Origin: JANNXQ01 sp031425095
GTDB taxonomy: Bacteria; Verrucomicrobiota; Verrucomicrobiia; Chthoniobacterales; Chthoniobacteraceae
DNA length: 22,656 nt
Direction: 5' to 3'
NCBI GenBank assembly: GCA_031425095.1
Contig: JANPIS010000406.1
Span: forward strand, 1-22,656
Shown piece after piece: positions 1 to 7,147 of the stretch; the stretch's first letter is position 1, and each line of letters opens with the position of its first letter. The notes beneath the pieces are model-generated. The model was not told the DNA's origin. It did no database searches and worked only from the letters and a program-made list of their open reading frames with translations. The position numbers and the translations under genes are program-made.

Positions 1-1329
1 GCTGAAATACTTCAGATACATCTGGTTCACGGCGTTGAACTCGGCGGCGAACTGTTCCTCGGTGCAGTAAATGTGGGCGTCATTCATCTGCATCGCGCGC
101 ACGCGCATCAGGCCGAAGAGTTCGCCGCTCTGCTCGTAGCGATAGCAGGTGCCGTATTCAGCGAGGCGCAGGGGAAGGTCGCGATAACTCCGCGGCACCG
201 CTCCGAAGAGCTTGTGGTGATGCGGGCAGTTCATGGCTTTGAGGTAGTAGCGATTCTTTGAGCGGGCCTCCGCGATCAGCTTCTCTAGGCGTTCGCGCTT
301 CTCTACGATTTCAGAGTATCGCTTGCGGTCGGACTCAACTAAGTGCCGCACTTCATCGGTCAATACACCGGCATCATGATATCGCAGCTCTTTCGAGTAG
401 GTCTCCTCCAGTGCCTCCTTGTACTCTTTCAATTCATCCTCGAGCTCGAAGAGATTACGTTGCTCCGCCTCATCTAGCTTCATCTCCATCGGCGGGAACA
501 TCGACTCCGCGTAGTAAGGCAAATGCCCGCTCGTGAGATACATGTTCTCCCGCGCTAAGTGCGGCGTCCTCACTCGATCGTAACCCGCGGCGAACTCCGT
601 CTCCTTCGCCAGCTTCTCCAACTCCTCGATCAACACCGTGCCACGCGGGAGCCAGAGCGGGAGGCCGGGACCGACGTCGTCGTCGAAGCAGAATAACTCC
701 AGCTCTTTGCCGAGCTTGCGGTGATCGCGCTTCTTCGCCTCCTCCAGCATCGTGAAGTAGGCCTCCATCTCGGTCTTGTTCTTGAACGCCGTGCCGTAGA
801 TGCGCTGGAGCTGCGGGTTCTTTTCGTCGCCCTTGTAGTAGGCGCTGGCGACGTGCGTGAGCTTGAAGGCGCCGATATTCCCCGTGCGCATCACGTGCGG
901 GCCGGCGCAGAGATCGAGGAAGTCGCCGTTCTGGAAGAGTGAGATGTCTTCGCCTTCGGGGATGTCGGCGAGGTTGCCGATCTTGAACTGACTCGCATTG
1001 CCCGGCCGCTCACTGAGTCCGCCGAGGCGTCCGCTTTCCGCCAGCGCGATGGCTTCCGCGCGGGAGACGACGGTCTTCTCGAAGGTGTGGTTCGCTTTGA
1101 TCTCCTTTTTCATCTGCGCCTCGATCTTTGGGAAATCCTCGGGCGAGATGCGGTGCGGGAGATCGACGTCGTAGTAGAAGCCATTCTCGACCGGCGGCCC
1201 TGCGGCGAATTGCGCCTCGGGCCAGATGCGGAGGATGGCCGTGGCCAGCACATGCGCAGCGCTGTGGCGCAGGCGCTCCAGGTCGGTCATCTGGTGGCGT
1301 TGGTCGAGGGTCTTGCGTTCGTCGGACAT
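1..1329 (-). CDS. thrS: Threonyl-tRNA synthetase, C-terminal part outside window
   Basis: This enzyme charges tRNA-Thr with threonine in the cytoplasm. The 443 codons seen run from ATG at 1329 to the window edge, so the rest of the catalytic core and the anticodon-binding domain are missing. The protein starts directly with the editing (tRNA_SAD) domain: HSAAH at residues 22-26 and CAGPH further on give the H-x3-H and C-x3-H editing ligands. In-frame sequence upstream meets a stop at 1402-1404 and shows no TGS domain, so the usual N-terminal domain is truly absent. In the class II core, zinc ligands appear as the Cys of MNCPHHH (near 220-235) and the His of NDAHIYC. About 75 charged, probably helical residues sit between SGHLPYYAESMF (near 480-525) and YYLKAMNCP (near 220-255), where E. 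coli ThrRS has only a short loop. CPHHH replaces the common CPGH. The family assignment is secure. Confidence 0.95.
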   Translation of the reverse strand, partial: MSDERKTLDQRHQMTDLERLRHSAAHVLATAILRIWPEAQFAAGPPVENGFYYDVDLPHRISPEDFPKIEAQMKKEIKANHTFEKTVVSRAEAIALAESGRLGGLSERPGNASQFKIGNLADIPEGEDISLFQNGDFLDLCAGPHVMRTGNIGAFKLTHVASAYYKGDEKNPQLQRIYGTAFKNKTEMEAYFTMLEEAKKRDHRKLGKELELFCFDDDVGPGLPLWLPRGTVLIEELEKLAKETEFAAGYDRVRTPHLARENMYLTSGHLPYYAESMFPPMEMKLDEAEQRNLFELEDELKEYKEALEETYSKELRYHDAGVLTDEVRHLVESDRKRYSEIVEKRERLEKLIAEARSKNRYYLKAMNCPHHHKLFGAVPRSYRDLPLRLAEYGTCYRYEQSGELFGLMRVRAMQMNDAHIYCTEEQFAAEFNAVNQMYLKYFS

Positions 1330-1491
1330 AGGAGGGGCGGAGGATAGCGGCCTATGGCCCTGGGTGCAACGATGGCGCTCCTGAGGAGTCGTCGCGACTT
1401 CCTAGTCCCGTAACCGAATGCGGCCCTGGGGCGAGCTGCCCATCTTCTGCCCCAGTCCCATGGCAGCGCCAGCGGCGTGGAGCGGAAAAGC

Positions 1492-1526
1492 AAATCCCCT
1501 CGTCCCAGAGCGGAACGAGGGGATTT
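1492..1526 (-). terminator. Rho-independent terminator of PEP-CTERM gene 1
   Basis: A perfect 12-bp stem (AAATCCCCTCGT at 1492-1503, ACGAGGGGATTT at 1515-1526) encloses an 11-nt loop. On the minus strand it is followed by a short T-rich stretch. It lies 35 bp after the stop of the gene at 1562-2341. It closely resembles the hairpin at 2595-2630, with paired changes in the stem. Confidence 0.85.
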
Positions 1527-1561
1527 GAGAAGTGTCGCTGTCGAGCAGCAGTCTTTCGGAC

Positions 1562-2341
1562 TCAGGACTGGGCCGCCTGCGCCTTGCGGCGGCGTCCGCG
1601 GCCGAACTCTGTGCAGCCGGCGAAGGAGGCGAGCGCGAGGCCCATCAGCGCAGTAGTTGGTTCAGGCACAGGAACGAAGGTGCCGACGGTCGCGGCACCA
1701 GCTCCGAATACTTGTGCCTGGCTGGTGCGAAAATCTTTCTGATTGGTGCGCACTACGAGAAAGTTCGAGGTCTGGCCGGGCTGGAGATTGCTCGCCGGTT
1801 GATCGAGGAAGGTGCCCCAATCGAAACCCACACCACCGATGCTCGGCGCGGGAATCCCAGGGTCCCGGTCTGCAGTGTCGGCGTCATTGGTGCCATTGAC
1901 GAAGGAGCCAGCACCGGTGATCCCCGTGAGACCATTGGAAACGTTGAAGATTTCGAAGGACCCGCCGCTAGTCGCCGCACTTGGATGAAAATTTGTGATG
2001 GTGAGGCGGAAGATCTCGGGATCCACACTCGCGGTGTTAGTGGTCGTGTTCGCGAGTTGGTAGTAGAAGTCGAGATTGCCGTTCGTCGTGTTCCGCACCA
2101 CGGTAGATCGAAGGGTGCCGGTATAGGCCGGAGTGGGGGTCGAGAGGGTGTCGGAAAACGACAAGGTCTGGTTCGCGACCACAGTTCCAGGAAAGTTCAC
2201 CACGGATGCTCCGAGGGCGATTCCAGAGCTTTCGGGTGTCAAGGGTGCGACGAGGGCCGCGTGGGAGGCAACCGAAGCAAGAGTGGCAATGAATCCCGTG
2301 AGCGCAAACACGCTCAGTTTATTGGTTTTGATCAGTTTCAT
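1562..2341 (-). CDS. PEP-CTERM sorting domain protein 1
   Basis: A 259-aa exported protein. The N-terminus is a Sec signal peptide (basic start, hydrophobic stretch to about residue 26, cleavage near ASHA|AL). The C-terminus is a PEP-CTERM signal: PVPEP at about 224-228, a short hydrophobic helix with Cys243, then an arginine-rich tail (GRGRRRK). Such signals are known to be recognised by an exosortase, which cleaves and anchors the protein at the surface or in exopolysaccharide. The ectodomain is rich in Ser, Thr, Asn and Gly. It shares the blocks GTLRSTVV, LDFYYQL, FRLTI, VGFDW and FLVVRTN with the genes at 2653-3408 and 12418-13269. The ATG at 2341 fits the signal peptide; no good ribosome-binding site is visible. 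The gene has its own terminator and an AT-rich upstream region. Molecular function is unknown. Confidence 0.9.
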   Translation of the reverse strand: MKLIKTNKLSVFALTGFIATLASVASHAALVAPLTPESSGIALGASVVNFPGTVVANQTLSFSDTLSTPTPAYTGTLRSTVVRNTTNGNLDFYYQLANTTTNTASVDPEIFRLTITNFHPSAATSGGSFEIFNVSNGLTGITGAGSFVNGTNDADTADRDPGIPAPSIGGVGFDWGTFLDQPASNLQPGQTSNFLVVRTNQKDFRTSQAQVFGAGAATVGTFVPVPEPTTALMGLALASFAGCTEFGRGRRRKAQAAQS

Positions 2342-2652
2342 GGAGCGAGGAGGAGGCAGCGGTTAGGTGATAGGAGAGAAAGAGCAAATTGGAAATGCTT
2401 TCGGGACCGTGCCGACCTGTGGATTCAAGCGAATTGAGGCTAGGACCGTCAATCAGATATTCTGACATTTATCTATTTGTCTGCAATTCGACACATTGGG
2501 TCACCGGGTCAGATGACTAGAGCCGGAAGGCTGGAAGCCAGCGCGGCATCGCATCGGAGGGCTCCGGAAAGCGGGTGGCAGAGCGAAAAAAGCAAACACC
2601 CCTCGTCCCGGAAGCGGAACGAGGGGTGTTGTAGGGAGAGCTTGGAAAGCGC
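2342..2652. other. Intergenic region upstream of PEP-CTERM gene 1
   Basis: This 311-bp stretch has no credible gene. Its right part holds the terminator of PEP-CTERM gene 2 (2595-2630). Its AT-rich middle (about 2450-2490) probably carries the promoter of PEP-CTERM gene 1: on the minus strand TTGCAG is followed about 17-18 nt later by an AT-rich hexamer. A small dyad, TCAGATATTCTGA (2453-2465), lies there and could be an operator. The promoter and operator readings are guesses from base composition and symmetry. Confidence 0.35.
2595..2630 (-). terminator. Rho-independent terminator of PEP-CTERM gene 2
   Basis: A perfect 12-bp stem (AACACCCCTCGT at 2595-2606, ACGAGGGGTGTT at 2619-2630) with a 12-nt loop. 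On the minus strand a run of six T follows shortly after it (A-run at 2586-2591). It is 23 bp past the stop of the upstream gene. The core CCCCTCGTCCC...AGCGGAACGAGGGG is shared with the hairpin at 1492-1526. Confidence 0.9.
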
Positions 2653-3408
2653 TTAGCTTTGCTTCGTGGCCGGACTGCGGCGGCGGTTGCGGCCGAGATC
2701 GCGGCAGGCGACAAAAGAGCCGAGGACGAGGCCGGCGAGCAAGGTTGCGGGTTCTGGAACCGCGACCGGTGCAAATCCGCTGGCGAAGGCAGTGCCAAAA
2801 CCAGAGACGACTTCGTTGTTCACGTTCTGGAAGAATCGGGAATTGGTGCGGATGACCATGAAGGTCGAAGTCTCGCCCGGGTCCACGTTGTTTGGATCGC
2901 CGAATCCAGGGAACGGCGAGAAGTCGAAGCCGACTTGGTTGGATGCGATGGTCGGGAGTCGGTCGCCACTCAAGAGATCTTCGGTGCCTGTCACAAAGGA
3001 AGAAATACCGGAAATGCCGCTCAAGCCGTTGGTGACCCAATTCACATCCAGTTGATCACCCGCTCCGGTCCCATAGGTGTTGAAGCCCGTGACCGCGAGA
3101 CGGAAAATGTCCAGATTGGGTCCCGCAGCGGTGGTATTGCTGAGCTGAAAGTAGTAGTCGAGGAGGCCGGCCCCGTTCTGAACGACCACCGTGCGAAGGG
3201 TGCCCTTGAAGATATTGCTTGGTTCGGCAAAACCGACGGTCTTGTCGCCCACTTTCGTGCCGCCGAAATTTGCGGTGCCGGGGAGAGCCACTGGGCCGCC
3301 GCCTGGCGCGATGAGCGCAGCGTGACTCGACGCGACGGCCATCAGTGAGAGAACTCCGGTGAGAGGACCGGCCCAGCGCTTCAGGTTGCTTAGTTTCATA
3401 ACGTTCAT
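2653..3408 (-). CDS. PEP-CTERM sorting domain protein 2
   Basis: A 251-aa exported protein and paralogue of its neighbour at 1562-2341. A signal peptide covers about residues 1-30 (cleavage near SSHA|AL). The PEP-CTERM signal is VPEP at 217-220, a short hydrophobic helix ending near Cys235, and a basic tail GRNRRR. Shared ectodomain blocks are GTLRTVVV, LDYYFQL, FRLAVTGF, VGFDF and FMVIRTN. ATG at 3408 and an in-frame ATG three codons later are both possible starts. The adjacent paralogue with a near-identical terminator suggests tandem duplication of the whole unit. An exosortase elsewhere in the genome should process it. Function is unknown. Confidence 0.9.
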   Translation of the reverse strand: MNVMKLSNLKRWAGPLTGVLSLMAVASSHAALIAPGGGPVALPGTANFGGTKVGDKTVGFAEPSNIFKGTLRTVVVQNGAGLLDYYFQLSNTTAAGPNLDIFRLAVTGFNTYGTGAGDQLDVNWVTNGLSGISGISSFVTGTEDLLSGDRLPTIASNQVGFDFSPFPGFGDPNNVDPGETSTFMVIRTNSRFFQNVNNEVVSGFGTAFASGFAPVAVPEPATLLAGLVLGSFVACRDLGRNRRRSPATKQS

Positions 3409-3437
3409 TGTGTCAGGTTTGGTGTGTTGAGAGTGCG

Positions 3438-3459
3438 GAGCCGCGGTTTTCTGCGGCTC
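3438..3459 (-). other. Hairpin in leader of PEP-CTERM gene 2
   Basis: A 7-bp stem GAGCCGC/GCGGCTC encloses an 8-nt loop. It lies 30-50 bp upstream of the start at 3408 and about 90 bp past the end of the exonuclease gene. It lacks a T-run on the minus strand, so a leader hairpin is somewhat more likely than a terminator. Confidence 0.4.
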
Positions 3460-3513
3460 TCGATGCGTCGTGTATGGAGGAATACGGGATTCCGGGCGAA
3501 AGCGTCAATCTAA

Positions 3514-3541
3514 TTTTCATAATATAGTAATTATATGAAAA
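3514..3541. promoter_or_regulatory. AT-rich inverted repeat, possible operator/promoter
   Basis: An 8-bp inverted repeat, TTTTCATA/TATGAAAA, is separated by 12 nt of nearly pure A/T in a GC-rich region. On the minus strand a TTGACG hexamer follows (near 3503-3508), with GTATTC 17 nt further on; together these could form a promoter for PEP-CTERM gene 2. This is inferred from sequence pattern only. Confidence 0.35.
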
Positions 3542-3549
3542 GGGTGCCG

Positions 3550-4089
3550 TCAGCGCCACTCGACCGCCACGCTCTTCCGCTGCTGAAATTTGTCGTTGTA
3601 GAAGAGGCGTCCTTTTTCGGCTCCGTACTCGTGGACGAGCTTGGTGCACTTTACGTCGTAGCAGCAGTATTCAGCGATTTCGACCAGCTTGCCTTCGCGC
3701 CACCAGCGAATCGCTTCGAGGCCGTCGGCCGTCTTTCCGACGCCCAGCGTCGCTGTCGCGATCGCATCCAGCCCGAGGCGGTGTCCGAGCTTTTTCTCGA
3801 CCTCCACCATGAGGTCCAGAGTCCGGCACTGATCGGGAAGGTCCAGCACCGTATAGCCCATCAGGACCTCGTAGTCGAAATTCAGGACGTTGAAGCCAAC
3901 CACGAGATCCGCACGGATGAGCTGCTCGACGAGTTCCTGGACGCGCTTTTCGGAATAGATGTGGTACTCGCCCGTGCGGGTGCTGTAGGTGACGCCGATG
4001 GACATGCCCATGTCGCGTTTTTTGTCCCAGCCTCCGGCGTCATTGGCGGTGCGCTGGGTTTCGAGATCGAAGTAAACGATGTCACGCAT
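3550..4089 (-). CDS. YprB/RNase H-like 3'-5' exonuclease, DEDDy type
   Basis: A 179-aa protein with the ribonuclease H-like fold of DnaQ/YprB-type 3'-5' exonucleases, likely acting on nucleic acid ends in the cytoplasm. The visible motifs are FDLE (Asp8, Glu10; Exo I), GFNVLNFD (Asp72; Exo II) and Y-x3-D (Tyr141, Asp145; Exo III), which makes it a DEDDy member. The frame stays open 38 codons further upstream, but that stretch is arginine-rich and unlike a protein N-terminus. The ATG at 4089 starts immediately before the first beta strand, so I chose it. In other bacteria this domain occurs alone or beside a helicase; no helicase is adjacent here. The true substrate is unknown. Confidence 0.8.
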   Translation of the reverse strand: MRDIVYFDLETQRTANDAGGWDKKRDMGMSIGVTYSTRTGEYHIYSEKRVQELVEQLIRADLVVGFNVLNFDYEVLMGYTVLDLPDQCRTLDLMVEVEKKLGHRLGLDAIATATLGVGKTADGLEAIRWWREGKLVEIAEYCCYDVKCTKLVHEYGAEKGRLFYNDKFQQRKSVAVEWR

Positions 4090-4171
4090 GGAACGACATG
4101 ACGGTTGCCGAATCGTGCGCGCCGAAGCAACGCTGGAATCCGATCCTTTCATCGCGCTCGGCTGCCGGCGT

Positions 4172-5449
4172 CTATTTTCCCGCCCACTCGTAGTCGCCAG
4201 CATCGAACATCATCATGTTCGCCAGCTTGCTCGCGCGGAATTCCTCCACGGCGGTTCCGTCGCTCTGCAGGATCGTCAGCAGACGGCCGCTGCCTTCTTT
4301 GCCGATCACGGCCCATTTCAAGTTTGGGGTTTCGGTGATCCGGCGCAGCGGCAAGCCATCGATGGTTTGCAGAAAACTGCCCCTCGCGTTGAAGCCGATA
4401 TTCACACGGGCGGTGCTTGGCTCGTTGTTCAGGAGTTCGTTGTCGATGAGTTTGACCGTGAACTCCTTCTCGGGCGCGAAGGGCTTGCCGCCTGGGCGCT
4501 CCAGGAGATCCTTGACGGCATCGAAGTTCTCGCCGCGCCAGATGGATTTCTCGACCACGGTCTTCCAGAGCGATGCGGGCTCGGGCGCGGGCGCTGCTGC
4601 ATCGGTGGGTGGCGGCGTGGTCGGGGCCGCCGCTGGCTCGTCGCTCCGAATGAGCGCGCGCAACCTTTGCACCCGCGTGTTCTCTTCGAGCAGGACGATC
4701 TGCTCGTCGCCGCGGGCGGCGACGATGCGTTTCGGGGCGGGGTCCGTCGGCGTGTATCCGAGGCGGCGCAAGAATTCTCCGTCGGCCGCATACTGCCGCA
4801 CTTCAATCGTGTCCGCCGTTTTCACAATCACCCACAGGCGGTCCTCCGCACCGACTGCAGCGTCCACGGCGGTTTCACCCTCGCCGAGGGGAAAATCAAC
4901 CGCCGCGTCGCCGCGGATGATCGCTACTTTTCCATCGGTGACTTTTGCGACAGGCAGCGCCGCGGCCGGGTCTCCACCGGGCGGGGTGAGGGGGACGAAA
5001 TCGATGAGCTCGGCGCCTGTCGCGAGCTTGAGTACGACTTCGACGCCATCGTGCCCGCGAGGGCGGATCTCCGTGATGTTCACTGGGCGCGGTGCCGCAT
5101 CGTCTTCGCTGATCCAGTCATTGCCGTGGATGGCGATCCCTTCGACGCCGATCGTCCCGACCGCAAAGCCCCGCGCCACGTACGCTCCAGCGGGTGCCGG
5201 TCGGCCATTCTCGTCGCGTCCATCCCACTGCGTGACGAAGCCATTCAATCCGACCGTGAAATTCTTCTCCGTCGCCTCGCGGTGCAGCACGCGCACGAGC
5301 TTGCCCTTCTTGTCGTAGATACCCATCGAGAGCGACCCCTCCATCGGCGGTGGGAGGAACGTGATCTGGACTTGAGCGAAGGCGGAGCCGGCAAGGCAGA
5401 GTGCCGCGGCAAACGTGAAGATCGAGCGTCGCACTTTCCGATCACGCAT
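4172..5449 (-). CDS. Exported protein with FlgD-type Ig-like domain
   Basis: A 425-aa predicted periplasmic or exported protein. A signal peptide (RRSIFTFAAALCLAGSAFA) ends near residue 25. A FlgD-type immunoglobulin-like domain follows at about 35-100, recognised from IYDKKGKLVR and WDGRDENGRPAPAGAY (75-90). The rest is unassigned: a possible beta-propeller-like middle and a Pro/Ala-rich linker near residues 280-300 (TTPPPTDAAAPAPEP). The ATG at 5449 lies inside the last codons of the branching-enzyme gene (ATGCGTGA overlap, 8 bp), which points to translational coupling. FlgD-Ig domains occur in flagellar hook-capping and in many surface proteins; nothing here suggests flagella. Role unknown. 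Confidence 0.8.
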   Translation of the reverse strand: MRDRKVRRSIFTFAAALCLAGSAFAQVQITFLPPPMEGSLSMGIYDKKGKLVRVLHREATEKNFTVGLNGFVTQWDGRDENGRPAPAGAYVARGFAVGTIGVEGIAIHGNDWISEDDAAPRPVNITEIRPRGHDGVEVVLKLATGAELIDFVPLTPPGGDPAAALPVAKVTDGKVAIIRGDAAVDFPLGEGETAVDAAVGAEDRLWVIVKTADTIEVRQYAADGEFLRRLGYTPTDPAPKRIVAARGDEQIVLLEENTRVQRLRALIRSDEPAAAPTTPPPTDAAAPAPEPASLWKTVVEKSIWRGENFDAVKDLLERPGGKPFAPEKEFTVKLIDNELLNNEPSTARVNIGFNARGSFLQTIDGLPLRRITETPNLKWAVIGKEGSGRLLTILQSDGTAVEEFRASKLANMMMFDAGDYEWAGK

Positions 5450-7034
5450 AATAGCGCCAGTCCAGGTTCGGGAAAAGATTGTCGCGCCACTCGCAATTTT
5501 CGAGGAAGGCGAGGTCGAGATCCTTGGCGCGGACCTGATCGTAGAGCCGGGTGAAGCGCAGGATGTGATCCTTCGTGCGCTTCGTCGCATAGCCGCGCGC
5601 GGTGCCGGTCTTCATGAGGAAAGCCCAGTCGCTCGACTGCGCGAGCAGGAGCTCGCGGGCCATCTGCCGCAAGGCGCGGTCGATCTGCGCTGGCGGCGGC
5701 TCCTTCGCCCAGAGGCGAGCCATCTCCGTCATGCGTTTGCAGGCCATGTGCAGGTGCGGATAGATCCAGGAATTCGAGTCGTCGAGCCAGACCTCCCAGT
5801 AGCCCTTGTGGCCCCAGCGCGACGCAGACGGCACCAGCAGTTGCTGGGTGTCGTGATTGGCGAGGTAGGCCGAAGGCGTGGTGAGCTGAAAGGCGGTCTG
5901 ATCGTACACCGCCTTGCGTAGGAAGAGATTCAGGAACTCCGGGCCTTCGAACCACCAGTGTCCGAACAGCTCCGCGTCAAATGGGCTGACCACAATCGGC
6001 GGCACATTCATGTTTTCCCGCAGATGCTGAAGCTGCGCCGCTCGTGCGCCCATGAAGTGCCCGGCGTGCGAGTCTGCGGCCGCCATCGCCCAGCCGCGGT
6101 GGTAGAGATCCTTGTCCGGCCCGCGTCCGGTGATGCGGTAGTATTTCAGGCCGGTGAAGCGCCGCGTGCCGTCTTCAAGAAGGAAGTCGCCCAGATACTC
6201 CGCCGAAAGATCGAAGCCAATGTCGCGGTAGAAGTCGCGATACGCGGGGTCGCCCGGATAGCCTTCCTCCGCGCTCCAGACCTGGCGGCTCGAATCACGA
6301 TCGCGCCCGAATGCCGCCGGTCCTGCCGGCGTGAAGACCGGCGTGTAGATGGCGTAACGCGGCCGCGGATTCCCAAACATGATTCCGTGGGCATCGATGA
6401 TGAACCACCGGAGATTCGCTTCGGCGAGCACCTGATCGAGGCTCGCCACGAACGCGCATTCCGGGAGCCAGATCCCGCGGGGGTCGCGGCCGAAGGTGGC
6501 CCGGTAGTCGTCCCGGGCGATGAGGATCTGGGCGCGCACCGCCGCGGGGAAATTTTCCATGAGCGGCAGGAACCCATGGGTCGCTGCGCACGTGATGATC
6601 TCGAGCACCCCGCGCTCCTGCAGATCCGCGAAGACGGCGATCAGGTCCCGATTCCACCGCTCGATGAAATCCTGGCGGCACTGCCGGAGGCGGTGCTGGT
6701 AAAAGCGCGCGATTTCCTCCGCGGCGCCGTGCCCGCGTGTGCGCTCGACTTCGCGCGCGGCGAGGGCGATTGCTCGATCCAGATAACGCTCGTAGCGCTC
6801 CAGCAGCAGCGGATCGCGCAGCATGTGGCAGAGCGTCGGCGTGAGCGACATCGTGAGCTGAAAAGGCACGCCGTCGGCGACCAGCCCGGAGAGCACCTGC
6901 AGGAGCGGGATGTAGGTCTCGGTGATCGCCTCATAGAGCCAGTCTTCCTCGAGGAATTCCGGATACTCCGGATGCCGCACGTAAGGCAGGTGCGCGTGGA
7001 GGACCAGTGCGAGGTATCCGGTGGTGGCGGCCAT
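5442..7034 (-). CDS. GH57 family 1,4-alpha-glucan branching enzyme
   Basis: A 530-aa cytosolic enzyme expected to make alpha-1,6 branches in glycogen-like glucan. GH57 signatures are clear: HAHLPYVRHPE (residues 13-23), WLPECAF with the putative nucleophile Glu192, and SPFDAELFGHWWFEG with the putative acid/base Asp353. Helical C-terminal sequence and WGHKGYW follow, as in TTHA1902/TK1436-type branching enzymes, whose length (about 520-560 aa) matches. The frame extends 47 codons upstream, but that part is Arg/Ser-rich without conservation; ATG at 7034 sits directly before the first barrel strand (GYLALVLHAHLPY). It overlaps the downstream FlgD-Ig gene by 8 bp. Amylase activity is a less likely alternative. 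Confidence 0.93.
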   Translation of the reverse strand: MAATTGYLALVLHAHLPYVRHPEYPEFLEEDWLYEAITETYIPLLQVLSGLVADGVPFQLTMSLTPTLCHMLRDPLLLERYERYLDRAIALAAREVERTRGHGAAEEIARFYQHRLRQCRQDFIERWNRDLIAVFADLQERGVLEIITCAATHGFLPLMENFPAAVRAQILIARDDYRATFGRDPRGIWLPECAFVASLDQVLAEANLRWFIIDAHGIMFGNPRPRYAIYTPVFTPAGPAAFGRDRDSSRQVWSAEEGYPGDPAYRDFYRDIGFDLSAEYLGDFLLEDGTRRFTGLKYYRITGRGPDKDLYHRGWAMAAADSHAGHFMGARAAQLQHLRENMNVPPIVVSPFDAELFGHWWFEGPEFLNLFLRKAVYDQTAFQLTTPSAYLANHDTQQLLVPSASRWGHKGYWEVWLDDSNSWIYPHLHMACKRMTEMARLWAKEPPPAQIDRALRQMARELLLAQSSDWAFLMKTGTARGYATKRTKDHILRFTRLYDQVRAKDLDLAFLENCEWRDNLFPNLDWRYYA

Positions 7035-7093
7035 GCGGGCGATGCGCGGGAGACTAGGGACGCATCTCCGCAGCCGCAAGCGCGGCGAGCCAT

Positions 7094-7107
7094 GAAGTGC
7101 GCACTTC
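7094..7107. promoter_or_regulatory. 14-bp perfect palindrome upstream of branching enzyme
   Basis: GAAGTGCGCACTTC is a perfect palindrome in the 113-bp gap before the GH57 start, 60 bp upstream of the ATG. The position would suit a dimeric repressor or activator site. It is seen only once in the window. Confidence 0.3.
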
Positions 7108-7147
7108 CTCCCAAATGCGCGTGCTATAGAGGCTCGACGCGATGGCG

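Noticed and set aside
1532..2437. A 301-codon plus-strand open frame opposite PEP-CTERM gene 1
   Set aside because: The minus strand has a signal peptide and a PEP-CTERM signal, which cannot arise by chance together. The plus frame also includes the terminator and promoter regions.
4079..5554. A 491-codon open frame on the plus strand opposite the FlgD-Ig gene
   Set aside because: It is antisense to a gene with a signal peptide and a recognisable domain. Its product is rich in Arg and Asp without a domain or signal, as expected for the complementary frame of GC-rich coding DNA.
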